64,000 bases of DNA from an uncultured Lachnospiraceae bacterium. GTDB taxonomy: Bacteria; Bacillota; Clostridia; Lachnospirales; Lachnospiraceae. The DNA lies in NCBI GenBank assembly GCA_910587095.1, contig CAJUMJ010000060.1, forward strand, positions 20,905 to 84,904, written 5' to 3'. Positions 27,382 through 36,172 of the stretch are shown here, piece after piece (the stretch's first letter is position 1; each line of letters begins with the position of its first letter). Below the pieces are notes generated by a model. That model was not told the origin of the DNA, ran no database searches, and saw only the letters and a list, made by a program, of their open reading frames with translations. A program made the position numbers and the translations under genes.

Positions 27382-28278
27382 ATGCAGGAGAGCAGACTGT
27401 TTCAGATCGTATACTATTTGCTTGATAAGGGACAGGCTACCGCCCCGGAACTGGCGAAACGCTTCGAGGTGTCGGTCAGGACGATCTACAGGGACATAGA
27501 CGCTTTGAGAGGGGCTGGTATTCCCGTCTATGCGGAGGCGGGCAGAAACGGAGGCATCCGTCTGATGAGTGATTTTGTTCTGGATCAGGCATTACTGTCC
27601 GGGGAGGAAAAACAGGAGATTCTTGCGGCCCTGCAGAGCGTCAATATTACCAGAAATCTGACTGAAAGCCAGACTTTACAGAAGCTTTCCGCCATGTTTG
27701 ACCTTTCTTCGGAAAACTGGCTTGAGGTGGATTTTTCCAGATGGGGAAATCAGGGATTTGACAAGGAAAAGTTCGAGCTTTTGAAAACCGCTGTGATCCA
27801 TTGCAGGCATGTCAAAATCCGCTATGCCGGCTCCGGCGGCGATGTGGGAGAAAGAACCGTGCAGCCGTATAAATTGGTTTACAGGGCTAAGGCGTGGTAT
27901 TTGAAAGCTTTTTGCACAAAAAGACAGGATATGAGGACTTTTAAGCTGAACCGCATTTTGGAGCTGACTATTTTGGAGGAGAGGTTTGTGCGCCGCGGCT
28001 TTCCTGAGGAGCCGGACGATTCCGAGGAGGACTATCCGTTGATTACGCTGCGCTTTCCCGGCGAAATGGCGTACCGGGTTTACGACGAATTTGACGGAAA
28101 CCAGATAGAGAGGCAGGAGAACGGCGATTTGATCGCCTCAGCCAGAATGCCGGAGGGGGCGTGGCTGATCAGTTTTCTTTTGTCCTTCGGGACGCAGGTG
28201 GAGATCGTTTCCCCTGTTTGTCTGAAGGAGGAGATCGCTCGCCAGGCAAAAGAAATTATGGAAAAAAATAAAACCTGA
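27382..28278 (+). CDS. YafY-type HTH/WYL transcriptional regulator
   Basis: 298 residues. The ATG at 27382 is 7 bases after AGGAGG; the one at 27376 overlaps the site. The N-terminal HTH_11/DeoR-like domain (ATAPELAKRFEVSVRTIYRDIDALR) is followed by AGIPVYAEAGRNGGIRL, the typical linker. The WYL domain lies at about 140-220, with KAWYLKAFCTKRQDMRTFKLNRI holding the ligand-binding strand, then a WCX-type C-terminus. Several WYL proteins bind single-stranded DNA or nucleotides. The stop codon overlaps the operator-like motif in front of the next gene. Confidence 0.9.
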   Translation: MQESRLFQIVYYLLDKGQATAPELAKRFEVSVRTIYRDIDALRGAGIPVYAEAGRNGGIRLMSDFVLDQALLSGEEKQEILAALQSVNITRNLTESQTLQKLSAMFDLSSENWLEVDFSRWGNQGFDKEKFELLKTAVIHCRHVKIRYAGSGGDVGERTVQPYKLVYRAKAWYLKAFCTKRQDMRTFKLNRILELTILEERFVRRGFPEEPDDSEEDYPLITLRFPGEMAYRVYDEFDGNQIERQENGDLIASARMPEGAWLISFLLSFGTQVEIVSPVCLKEEIARQAKEIMEKNKT

Positions 28279-28301
28279 CATAAGGTGTCAATATTAAGGG
28301 C
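28276..28301 (+). promoter_or_regulatory. Second copy of the WYL operator-like motif
   Basis: TGACATAAGGTGTCA (28276-28290) is a palindrome whose first three bases are the stop codon of the regulator gene. It shares GACATA-NNN-TGTCA and a following TATT-AAG-G with 27328-27351, so the two sites match beyond the palindrome. Confidence 0.6.
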
Positions 28302-28421
28302 GTATCATGGGAAATATAAAGGCTGCCGTTGATTCTGGCCGGCAATCAGGTAGGCGGCTGTGAAACAGGTGTTGAAAGAAAATTACGGAGTTATTGACAA
28401 AGAACGGAAGGGAAGGAAAAC

Positions 28422-28961
28422 ATGGGAAGACCGACGACAAAAACGGATTTATTAAGTGCGGCAACGCAAAATTATGAAAAGCTGAATGAGCTGATTGACG
28501 GCTTGACAAAGGAGGAGCTGGATACGCCCTTTGATTTTTCGGGAAGCGCGAAGAAGGAGGCTCATTGGAAGAGAGACAAAAATCTCAGGGATATACTGGT
28601 GCATCTCTACGAGTGGCATAAGCTTTTGCTGACCTGGGTACATGCCAATCAGAGAGGCGACAACTGGCCTTTTATTCCGAAGCCTTATAATTGGAAGACT
28701 TATGGCGACATGAACGTGATGTTTTGGAAAAAGCACCAGGATACATCGCTTGATGAGGCAAGGAGTCTGTTTCAGGAATCCCATGCCGAGGTGATGGCGC
28801 TGGCGGAGACTTTTTCCAACGAGGAGCTGTTTTCCAAAGGCGTATTCCCGTGGGTGGGAGGAAGCACTCTTGGTTCCTATTTTGTCAGCGCCACGTCGAG
28901 CCATTATGACTGGGCGATGAAGAAACTGAGAGCGCATAAGAAAAACTGTGTCGGAAAGTGA
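28422..28961 (+). CDS. ClbS/DfsB family four-helix bundle protein
   Basis: 179 residues. MGRPTTKTDLLSAATQNY is the typical start of the ClbS/DfsB (DUF1706, DinB-like) family. The E. coli member ClbS protects the producer from colibactin by opening its reactive cyclopropane. Four amphipathic helices are visible, with WHKLLLTWV in the second. The function of this homologue is not known. It lies between a WYL regulator and an SPL-like radical SAM gene, with only 9 bases to the latter. A GGAAGGGAAGGAAAAC site precedes the ATG. Confidence 0.85.
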   Translation: MGRPTTKTDLLSAATQNYEKLNELIDGLTKEELDTPFDFSGSAKKEAHWKRDKNLRDILVHLYEWHKLLLTWVHANQRGDNWPFIPKPYNWKTYGDMNVMFWKKHQDTSLDEARSLFQESHAEVMALAETFSNEELFSKGVFPWVGGSTLGSYFVSATSSHYDWAMKKLRAHKKNCVGK

Positions 28962-28970
28962 GGCGGTCGG

Positions 28971-29846
28971 ATGCACTTTGTGACGGCGAAGGGGATTTTG
29001 TCTTCCAAAAACGGGATGAACCTGTATCGGGGGTGTTCCCATGGGTGTATATACTGTGATTCCCGGAGCAGATGCTATCATATGGAGCACGCCTTTGAGG
29101 ATATAGAGGTCAAGGAGAACGCTGTCGATTTGTTAGAGTATGCTTTGAAGCATAAAAGACGGAAATGCATGATCGGTACAGGTTCCATGACCGATCCTTA
29201 TATCCCGCTGGAAACGGAACTCGAAAATATGAGAAAGGCGTTGTCCTTGATTTATGAGTATGGATTCGGATTTACGGTGATTACAAAGTCGGACCGTATT
29301 TTGCGGGATTTGGATCTATTTAAAAAGATAAACAGTAAGACGAAGTGCGTGGTGCAGATGACTCTGACTACTTATGATGAGGAACTGTGCCGGAAAATCG
29401 AACCGCATGTGAGTACCACGCAGGAACGTTTTGTGGCGCTCACAAAACTGCGGGACGCGGGGATTCCCACCGTTGTGTGGTTGACGCCGATTTTGCCGTT
29501 TATCAACGATACGCAGGAGAATCTTTTGGGCGTTCTGAAACTGTGCGCGGAGGCAGGCGTGTATGGCGTGATCAATTTTGGTATGGGACTGACGCTGCGG
29601 GAGGGGAACAGGGAATACTTTTATAAGCAGTTAGATCGCCTGTTTCCCGGACTAAAGGAGAAGTATGTACGAACCTATGGGAACCGATATGGAATTGAAA
29701 GCCCGGACAACACCCGGCTGATGAAACTGTTTTGTCAAAAATGTGAGGAGTATGGAATTGTCCATGACAATGAAGAGATCTTCCGGTATTTGCACGCCTT
29801 TGAAGAGAAGGAGGCTACCAGGCAACTAAGTCTATGGGACTTGTAA
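28971..29846 (+). CDS. SPL-family radical SAM protein
   Basis: 291 residues. RGCSHGCIYCDSRS has the radical SAM CxxxCxxC cluster, in the form seen in the spore photoproduct lyase-like (SPL, Rv2578c) family, and MIGTGSMTDPYIPLE follows as usual. GVINFGMGLTLREGNREY is the family's later motif. The true photoproduct lyase repairs UV lesions in spores; this shorter relative need not do the same. ATG 28971 has GAGGCGG upstream, 9 bases after the ClbS-like gene, which suggests cotranscription and maybe a shared role in DNA damage. Confidence 0.85.
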   Translation: MHFVTAKGILSSKNGMNLYRGCSHGCIYCDSRSRCYHMEHAFEDIEVKENAVDLLEYALKHKRRKCMIGTGSMTDPYIPLETELENMRKALSLIYEYGFGFTVITKSDRILRDLDLFKKINSKTKCVVQMTLTTYDEELCRKIEPHVSTTQERFVALTKLRDAGIPTVVWLTPILPFINDTQENLLGVLKLCAEAGVYGVINFGMGLTLREGNREYFYKQLDRLFPGLKEKYVRTYGNRYGIESPDNTRLMKLFCQKCEEYGIVHDNEEIFRYLHAFEEKEATRQLSLWDL

Positions 29847-29882
29847 CGTTTGCCAATCATTCTTTTCAGAGCAAAAAGAGAA

Positions 29883-29902
29883 GACAGGGAGCGGTCCCTG
29901 TC
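29883..29902 (-). terminator. Terminator of the XRE gene
   Basis: GACAGGGA (29883-29890) pairs perfectly with TCCCTGTC (29895-29902). Reading the reverse strand, a T-rich TTCTCTTTTTG follows, so it suits the reverse gene ending at 29905. Confidence 0.75.
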
Positions 29903-29904
29903 GT

Positions 29905-30222
29905 TTACTTGGGCTTATGTTGCAGCCCTCTGACAACGGACATAACCGTATCAAGTTGAAAATCGTCTAAGTTTTTAAGCTCTTCTGTAATCTGAGTGAT
30001 TTTTCCGGGCGCGGGATTCTTCTCGTCAAAAAATTCTTCCGGCGTGATTTGAAAATATTCACAAATATAGAAAAAAACCTGCATGGAAGGAAAAGCCAGC
30101 CTGTTTTCAATGCGGTTGATATAGCTTCCGTTTTGCCCGAGAGCCAGGCTCATCTCCCTGGCGGATACGTTTTTCTGGTTTCTCAGAGAAGTGAGTCTTT
30201 CAATAAAAAAATCTTCAAACAT
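29905..30222 (-). CDS. XRE-family HTH regulator
   Basis: 105 residues. The HTH_3 domain covers about 10-65 (EMSLALGQNGSYINRIENRLAFPSM), followed by a short helical C-terminus typical of small XRE proteins; it lacks a sensory domain. AAGGTGGTG lies 7 bases upstream of the ATG. It is divergent from the membrane protein gene at 30368, and a perfect palindrome TATCATGTGATGATA lies between the two. It probably regulates itself and perhaps its divergent neighbour; this is inference. Confidence 0.85.
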   Translation of the reverse strand: MFEDFFIERLTSLRNQKNVSAREMSLALGQNGSYINRIENRLAFPSMQVFFYICEYFQITPEEFFDEKNPAPGKITQITEELKNLDDFQLDTVMSVVRGLQHKPK

Positions 30223-30261
30223 GATATCACCACCTTACCTGTAAAATTATATAGTATGCAA

Positions 30262-30325
30262 TATCATGTGATGATACATATGGAATCTTATAAATATTGA
30301 CATAAGACATTTAATATCTTATAAT
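30262..30325. promoter_or_regulatory. Divergent regulatory region: palindrome and consensus promoter
   Basis: TATCAT-GTG-ATGATA (30262-30276) is a perfect 15-base palindrome and likely operator of the XRE protein. TTGACA (30297-30302), 17 bases, TATAAT (30320-30325) is a perfect sigma-A promoter driving the gene at 30368. Confidence 0.75.
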
Positions 30326-30367
30326 TGGATTGGGGAGAAAGAACATGAAAGGGAAAGAGAAAAACGT

Positions 30368-31690
30368 ATGTGTCAGAAGGAAAGGAGATTGCGTATATGG
30401 GAGAGAGCAGGGCGGCTGTTGTTTCAAGAGGCCGTTATTGTAGTCATGTGCGCGGTTATAGGCGTGGCGGCTCTCACAGTGGCTTATCTGATTCCAAGGG
30501 ATGATATGAGAGAAAACGTGCGCAAGTCTTCTGAAATTTTGCATAATGAAGGTTTAGGAGCCTGTATTTGGGAAGAAATTGGGGAGACGGCGCTGGATGT
30601 ATACACGGACGGGCTGATCCTTAACGTTTCCTACACGGAAACGAAGGATGGGGTTAGGGATATCCTGTCAGGCACATACGTGGAAGTGGATGGTAAAAAT
30701 CCGATGGAATCCCTGTATGAGACAGCCGTTTTGTCAAACGAAGGCTATACAGTAAAAAACTATGGCAGATATTGGCATGGGTATCAGATTATATTGAGGC
30801 CGCTGCTATGCTTTTTTACATATTCGGATATCAGACAGATCAATATGATTTTACAGCTTATGCTTGTCTTTTTCCTGGTGTGCGTTCTGGTAAAATCCGG
30901 AGACGGCATATTTGTGCTCCCGTTTTTCGGAATGTATGTCTTTTTATCTCCCGTCAGTTTGTACAGCTCTCTTCAGTACTCTCCGTGCTTTTATATTATG
31001 ATGCTTACATTGATCGAAATTTTCGGATGGAAGGAAACATGGAATGACAGGAAGGGAAATGAAACGTTTCTCCTGGCAGGAATTTTGACAGCATATTTTG
31101 ATTTTTTGACATATCCCCTGATCACGCTGGCAGTTCCGCTGGCGGCTTATATTGGGGTCGATTATAAACGGCTGCTGCGGGCTCCGAAGTATGGGATTGG
31201 AAGGCTTTTTCTCTATACAATCTCATGGGGGTTCGGATATGTGGGCATGTGGTCGCTGAAGTGGGTGATTGCCACAATTTTGACAGAGGAAAATATTATA
31301 TACGACGCGTTTGCGGAGATTGCGTACCGCAGCGGATATTTTATAAAAAAGCATTCCTATTGCGATACGTTAAAATTAAATATGAGCGTCTGCAACGGGA
31401 AGATTTTTTTAATTGGGATAATCTGTGTGATATTGTATATCCTATTATTGCGGATTAAAAATCGTATCGCGGTAAAACGGGAGCTTTTCCCGGTGATTGG
31501 GATGCTTTTTATTGTGTCCGCATATCCGTTTTTCTGGTATCTGGTCACAAAAAACCATTCTTGCAGTCATTCTTATTTTACATGGAGGGAACTGGCGATC
31601 ACAGTGTTCGGCATCCTGATGGCAGGGGTGATCGGGCTCAGGTATTTTTTCGCGGGCGGATCAGGATCCGCTGGCGGTGGAAGCGCTTAA
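30368..31690 (+). CDS. Polytopic membrane protein of unknown function
   Basis: 440 residues if started at ATG 30368; a TTG at 30389 (residue 8) has the better site AAGGAAAGGAG and would give 433. An N-terminal membrane segment (about 20-45) is followed by an extracellular domain of ~100 residues (GTYVEVDGKNPMES) and then about 8 further membrane segments. NYGRYWHGYQIILRPLL sits at the second segment. I do not recognise the family; the layout recalls GT-C or O-antigen-type proteins but no motif proves it. It has a consensus promoter and the XRE regulator gene diverges from it. Confidence 0.7.
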   Translation: MCQKERRLRIWERAGRLLFQEAVIVVMCAVIGVAALTVAYLIPRDDMRENVRKSSEILHNEGLGACIWEEIGETALDVYTDGLILNVSYTETKDGVRDILSGTYVEVDGKNPMESLYETAVLSNEGYTVKNYGRYWHGYQIILRPLLCFFTYSDIRQINMILQLMLVFFLVCVLVKSGDGIFVLPFFGMYVFLSPVSLYSSLQYSPCFYIMMLTLIEIFGWKETWNDRKGNETFLLAGILTAYFDFLTYPLITLAVPLAAYIGVDYKRLLRAPKYGIGRLFLYTISWGFGYVGMWSLKWVIATILTEENIIYDAFAEIAYRSGYFIKKHSYCDTLKLNMSVCNGKIFLIGIICVILYILLLRIKNRIAVKRELFPVIGMLFIVSAYPFFWYLVTKNHSCSHSYFTWRELAITVFGILMAGVIGLRYFFAGGSGSAGGGSA

Positions 31691-31727
31691 GCGGGGGATG
31701 AGTCCGCCGGGAAATATATAAAAGTAG

Positions 31728-31752
31728 GGCAGGCCGGGCAGCCTGCCTTCAT
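31728..31752. terminator. Terminator between convergent genes
   Basis: GGCAGGC (31728-31734) pairs with GCCTGCC (31741-31747), followed by a T-rich TTCATCATTTT. It separates the membrane gene from the reverse ABC permease gene. Confidence 0.7.
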
Positions 31753-31758
31753 CATTTT

Positions 31759-32577
31759 CTAATATTTCTTCTTATAGTAATGTTCCGCGCTCTGGATCAG
31801 CTTATAAAATATCATGGCGATCACGCATAAAATAATGATAGAAGTAATCACCATATTGAGCTGGAACACTTGTGACCCGTAAATGATCAGATATCCAAGT
31901 CCACGTCTCGCGGCCAGAAATTCCCCGATGATAACGCCCACAAGTGCCAGACCGATGTTGACCTTCATACTGCTTAAAATAAGAGGGATGGAACTTGGCA
32001 GGATTACCTTTACAAGTGCGTCCTTGCGGTTGCCGCCCAGTGTGTATATCAGCTTGCACATCTCAGGATCAACCTGACAGAAGCCGGTGTAGAGACTGAT
32101 GACGGAGCCGAAGACGGCAACGGAGATGCCTGCCACGATAATGGTGTTTGTTCCTGTTCCCAGCCATACGATAAGCAGCGGGGCGAGGGCGGATTTTGGC
32201 AGGGCATTGAGGACGACGAGGTAGGGTTCCAGAACTTCGGAGAGGCTGTTTTGATACCAGAGCAGTGTAGCGGCCAGGAGACTTAGTACTGTGACCAGAA
32301 AGAAACTTGCGATTGTCTCAAACAGGGTGACGCCGGTATGTGCAAAGAAAGAATGATCCGCGAGCATTTGACCGAAATATTTCGCTATGCCGGAAGGGCT
32401 GCTGAAAAAGAAACTGTCTATCCAGCCAAGTCTCGCGGCCGTCTCCCATAAACCGAGGAAGAGGAGCAGGAGAAAGAATCTTCCAAGGGCGATTTTGTGG
32501 TGATGTCTGTGGTGGGTTCGCAGGAAATTTTCCTGCTGCGGTGAGACGGGCGTCGTCTCATGCGTTCGTTTTGTCAT
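31759..32577 (-). CDS. ABC transporter permease, SsuC/TauC/ThiX-like
   Basis: 272 residues with six hydrophobic segments. The start is a His/Thr-rich stretch, then LGLWETAARLGWIDSFFFSSPSGIAKYF, a motif common in permeases for nitrate, taurine, sulfonate and thiamine-precursor systems. LNALPKSALAPLLIVWLG and the EAA loop region (GGNRKDALVKVILPSSIP) are clear. It overlaps the ATPase gene by 20 bases and has GGGAGG upstream of its ATG. The substrate cannot be assigned because the binding protein is not here. Confidence 0.88.
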   Translation of the reverse strand: MTKRTHETTPVSPQQENFLRTHHRHHHKIALGRFFLLLLFLGLWETAARLGWIDSFFFSSPSGIAKYFGQMLADHSFFAHTGVTLFETIASFFLVTVLSLLAATLLWYQNSLSEVLEPYLVVLNALPKSALAPLLIVWLGTGTNTIIVAGISVAVFGSVISLYTGFCQVDPEMCKLIYTLGGNRKDALVKVILPSSIPLILSSMKVNIGLALVGVIIGEFLAARRGLGYLIIYGSQVFQLNMVITSIIILCVIAMIFYKLIQSAEHYYKKKY

Positions 32578-33346
32578 CGGTTAGTACCTCCCATAATTGA
32601 TTAAAATATTCCTGATAGGCGGCGGTAGCCCGGATAGCCAGGGGATCTTCCCGGCCGACTTCATAGAGGATCGACATCTCGCGCTTTACGGCAGCAGGAC
32701 GCTTTGAGAGGACAATGACGCGGTCCGCCAGTGTGATGGCCTCGGATAGATCATGGGTGATGAGCAGGGCGGTTTTCCCTGTCTTTCGGATAATATCGGC
32801 GATGTCGGCGGAGACGGACAGTCTTGTCTGGAAGTCGAGAGCGCTGAAAGGTTCATCCAGAAGAAGAAGATCGGGATGGACGGCCATAGTGCGGATCAGA
32901 GCTGCCCGCTGCCGCATACCGCCGGAGAGCTCGGAAGGTTTTTTGTCTTTAAAACCGTACAGACCGTAGTCGGCAAGAAGCTTTAAAACGTAATCGGTGT
33001 TTTCCTTCGTAAGGGTGTGGGTAAGTTCCAGCCCGAGGATTACGTTTTGATAGATCGTGCGCCATTCAAAGAGATGATCCCTTTGCAGCATATAACCGAT
33101 TCTCAAAGCCGAGTCTGCGCAGTAATCCCTGGAGGAAAGTCCCCGGTAGAGGATTTCGCCATCCTCCGGGGCAAGCAAGCCGGCTACGATCGACAGGAGG
33201 GTGGATTTACCACAGCCGCTTGGCCCGACAACCGCCGAAAAACTCCCTTCCGAGACTTGCAGATTGATGTGTGAGAGGGCGGGGGTTTCTCCTTTCAGAT
33301 TGTGATAAGAGTAGGAAACATCCCGCAGAGAAAGTAGTGGCTGCAT
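32558..33346 (-). CDS. ABC transporter ATP-binding protein, SsuB/TauB-like
   Basis: 262 residues. Walker A GPSGCGKSTLL, signature LSGGMRQRAALIRT, Walker B LLLLDEPFSALD and the switch His in LLITHDLSEAI are intact. Its relatives import alkanesulfonates, taurine, nitrate or pyrimidine precursors of thiamine. AAGGAG lies 9 bases before the ATG at 33346. It is the first gene of a two-gene reverse operon with the permease. No riboswitch such as a TPP element was seen in the 178 bases upstream. Confidence 0.92.
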   Translation of the reverse strand: MQPLLSLRDVSYSYHNLKGETPALSHINLQVSEGSFSAVVGPSGCGKSTLLSIVAGLLAPEDGEILYRGLSSRDYCADSALRIGYMLQRDHLFEWRTIYQNVILGLELTHTLTKENTDYVLKLLADYGLYGFKDKKPSELSGGMRQRAALIRTMAVHPDLLLLDEPFSALDFQTRLSVSADIADIIRKTGKTALLITHDLSEAITLADRVIVLSKRPAAVKREMSILYEVGREDPLAIRATAAYQEYFNQLWEVLTDDKTNA

Positions 33347-33462
33347 AGTAAATGACTCCTTTTGTAGCTAACGACATCATATTTTTCGAGAACCGAAATC
33401 TTACGGGTCGTTTACTACGATTATAGAATATTTTATGAAGAGGAAGAAAATATGTGTTTTGA

Positions 33463-33491
33463 TTGAAAAGAAATCCATTTTATGGTATCAT
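33463..33491 (+). promoter_or_regulatory. Promoter for argH
   Basis: TTGAAA (33463-33468), 17 bases, TATCAT (33486-33491), 34 bases before the argH ATG. It faces away from the reverse ABC operon. Confidence 0.6.
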
Positions 33492-33524
33492 CAAATTTAG
33501 ATTTAATTAAGATGGAGGTAAGAC

Positions 33525-34967
33525 ATGGCACAATTGTGGGGCGGCCGTTTTACAAAGGAGACGGATCAGCTTGTATATAACTTTAACGCGTCGATCTCAT
33601 TTGACCGGAAATTCTTTAAGCAGGACATTGAGGGCAGTATCGTACATACGATCATGCTCGCCAAGCAGGGGATTTTGACGAAAGAGGAGAAGGACGAAAT
33701 CTTAAAAGGACTCACCGGCATCAGGCAGGATGTGGAGGACGGTAAGCTTGCGATCACGGAGGAGTACGAGGATATCCACAGTTTTGTGGAGGCGAATCTG
33801 ATCGACCGGATCGGGGATGTGGGGAAAAAACTGCACACGGGGAGGAGTCGCAACGATCAGGTGGCGCTCGACATGAGACTGTACACCAGGCTGGAAGTAT
33901 TAAATACAGACAGTTTGCTCAAGGAGCTTTTGCAGACGCTTCTGGCCATTATGGAGGAGCACACACAGACATATATGCCGGGATTTACTCATCTGCAGAA
34001 GGCGCAGCCGGTGACGCTTGCGCACCATATCGGCGCTTACTTCGAGATGTTTAAGCGGGACAGGTCAAGACTTAAGGATATATTCTACCGCATGAATTAC
34101 TGTCCGCTTGGGGCGGGGGCTCTTGCGGGGACGACTTATCCGCTCGACCGCGCCTACACGGCGTCTCTTCTCGGCTTTGAGGGACCGACTTTAAACAGCA
34201 TGGATTCGGTTTCGGACAGGGATTATGTGATTGAGTTTCTGTCCGCCCTTTCCACGATTATGATGCATTTGAGCCGGTTTTGCGAGGAGATCATCATCTG
34301 GAATTCCAACGAATACCGTTTTGTGGAGATCGACGACGCCTACTCCACGGGGAGCAGCATCATGCCACAGAAGAAAAACCCGGATATCGCGGAGCTGGTG
34401 CGGGGAAAGACGGGGCGCGTTTACGGGGCGCTGATTTCTATACTGACGACCATGAAGGGGATTCCCCTTGCTTACAATAAAGATATGCAGGAGGACAAGG
34501 AACTGACCTTTGATGCCATCGATACGGTGAAGGGGTGTCTGGCATTGTTTGAGGGCATGATTCGCACCATGAAGTTCAATAAGGACGTGATGGAAAAAAG
34601 CGCGGCTTTTGGGTTTACCAATGCCACGGACGCGGCGGATTATCTGGTGGGGAAGGGTGTTCCTTTTAGGGACGCCCACGGTATCATCGGCAGACTGGTA
34701 CTTTTCTGTATTGGGAAAAACTGCAGCATCGACGAGCTTTCTATAGAAGAGTTAAAAGAGATCAGTCCTGTCTTTGAGGAGGATGTCTATCGGGCGATCA
34801 GCCTGAAGACCTGTGTGGAGAAACGGCTGACGATCGGTGCGCCGGGGCCGGAGGCAATGCGCGAGGTCATACGGATGCAAAGGGAATATCTCAAAAAAAA
34901 CTGGCAGGATGAGGATGATATGTTCGGCGGGATGCTGGGCGAAACATTAGAAACATTAAAATCATAA
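33525..34967 (+). CDS. argH: Argininosuccinate lyase
   Basis: 480 residues. The start LWGGRFTKETDQLVYNFNASI is typical, VHSFVEANL-type (IHSFVEANL) and TGRSRNDQVALDMR are active-site regions, and GSSIMPQKKNPD carries the catalytic Ser loop. It splits argininosuccinate into arginine and fumarate. argG is not adjacent, which is unusual. The gene has its own promoter, GGAGG before the ATG, and asd follows after 31 bases, likely on the same transcript. Confidence 0.96.
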   Translation: MAQLWGGRFTKETDQLVYNFNASISFDRKFFKQDIEGSIVHTIMLAKQGILTKEEKDEILKGLTGIRQDVEDGKLAITEEYEDIHSFVEANLIDRIGDVGKKLHTGRSRNDQVALDMRLYTRLEVLNTDSLLKELLQTLLAIMEEHTQTYMPGFTHLQKAQPVTLAHHIGAYFEMFKRDRSRLKDIFYRMNYCPLGAGALAGTTYPLDRAYTASLLGFEGPTLNSMDSVSDRDYVIEFLSALSTIMMHLSRFCEEIIIWNSNEYRFVEIDDAYSTGSSIMPQKKNPDIAELVRGKTGRVYGALISILTTMKGIPLAYNKDMQEDKELTFDAIDTVKGCLALFEGMIRTMKFNKDVMEKSAAFGFTNATDAADYLVGKGVPFRDAHGIIGRLVLFCIGKNCSIDELSIEELKEISPVFEEDVYRAISLKTCVEKRLTIGAPGPEAMREVIRMQREYLKKNWQDEDDMFGGMLGETLETLKS

Positions 34968-34998
34968 ATACTTCTATAAATTAAGGAGGAGCACTATT

Positions 34999-36084
34999 AT
35001 GAGCGAGAAGTTAAAGGTAGGCATTTTAGGCGGCACGGGTATGGTGGGGCAGCGTTTTATCGCTCTCCTGGAGAACCATCCCTGGTTCGAGGTGACCACG
35101 ATTGCGGCGAGTCCCCGGTCTGCGGGCAAGTCTTATGAGGAGGCTGTGGGTGACAGGTGGAAGATGGATACGCCCATGCCGGATGCGGTAAAGAAGATTG
35201 TGGTTAAAAACGTGAACGAAGTAGCGGAAGTGGCGGCGGAAGTGGATTTTGTGTTCTCCGCGGTAGATATGACGAAGGATGAGATCAAGAAAATAGAGGA
35301 AGAATACGCGAAGACGGAGACGCCTGTGGTATCCAACAACAGCGCCCACCGCTGGACGCCGGACGTGCCCATGGTAGTGCCGGAGATCAATCCGGAGCAT
35401 TTTGACGTGATTGAATCACAGAAAAAGAGGCTTGGGACGAAGCGCGGTTTTATCGCGGTGAAGCCGAACTGTTCGATCCAGAGTTACGCGCCGGTGCTCA
35501 CCGCATGGAAAGAGTTTGAACCTTATGAGGTGGTGGCTACCACGTATCAGGCAATTTCAGGCGCGGGGAAGACATTTAAGGACTGGCCGGAGATGGTGGA
35601 GAATGTCATTCCCTACATCGGAGGCGAGGAGGAGAAGAGCGAGAAGGAGCCGCTTCGGATTTGGGGTGAAATCGTGGACGGAGAGATTGTTCCGGCGACA
35701 AGCCCGGTGATCACATGCCAGTGTATCCGAGTGCCCGTGTTAAACGGTCATACGGCGGCTGTGTTTGTAAAGTTTAAAAAGAAACCTACCAAGGAACAGC
35801 TTGTGGAGAAACTGTTGCAGTTTAAGGGGTTGCCGCAGGAACTTGATCTTCCCAGCGCGCCGAAGCAGTTTATTCAGGTTATGGAGGAGGATAACCGTCC
35901 GCAGGTGAAGCTGGATGTGGATTATGAGAACGGCATGGGGATCAGCGTGGGACGCATTCGCGAGGACAGCGTTTATGACTGGAAATTTGTGGGGCTTTCC
36001 CATAATACCGTGCGTGGAGCGGCGGGGGGCGCCGTGTTGTGCGCGGAGACATTAAAGGCAAAGGGATATATAGCAAAGAAATAG
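34999..36084 (+). CDS. asd: Aspartate-semialdehyde dehydrogenase
   Basis: 361 residues. VGILGGTGMVGQRFIALL is the NADP fold, VVSNNSAHRW and KPNCSIQSYAP carry the active-site Cys (about residue 158), and the catalytic Gln/His (YQAISGAG; HTAAVFVKF) are visible. The extra length and the MVVPEINPEH segment place it in the archaeal/fungal-type Asd class rather than the E. coli class. It makes the branch-point intermediate for lysine, threonine and methionine. AAGGAGGAG sits upstream of the ATG at 34999. Confidence 0.95.
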   Translation: MSEKLKVGILGGTGMVGQRFIALLENHPWFEVTTIAASPRSAGKSYEEAVGDRWKMDTPMPDAVKKIVVKNVNEVAEVAAEVDFVFSAVDMTKDEIKKIEEEYAKTETPVVSNNSAHRWTPDVPMVVPEINPEHFDVIESQKKRLGTKRGFIAVKPNCSIQSYAPVLTAWKEFEPYEVVATTYQAISGAGKTFKDWPEMVENVIPYIGGEEEKSEKEPLRIWGEIVDGEIVPATSPVITCQCIRVPVLNGHTAAVFVKFKKKPTKEQLVEKLLQFKGLPQELDLPSAPKQFIQVMEEDNRPQVKLDVDYENGMGISVGRIREDSVYDWKFVGLSHNTVRGAAGGAVLCAETLKAKGYIAKK

Positions 36085-36172
36085 AAAACGCCGGAAATGG
36101 GTTATAAGCGGGGATGAATGCATAAAATACGGGTATTCTTTACATGGATTTGGGATTTTGCAAAGCGGAATC

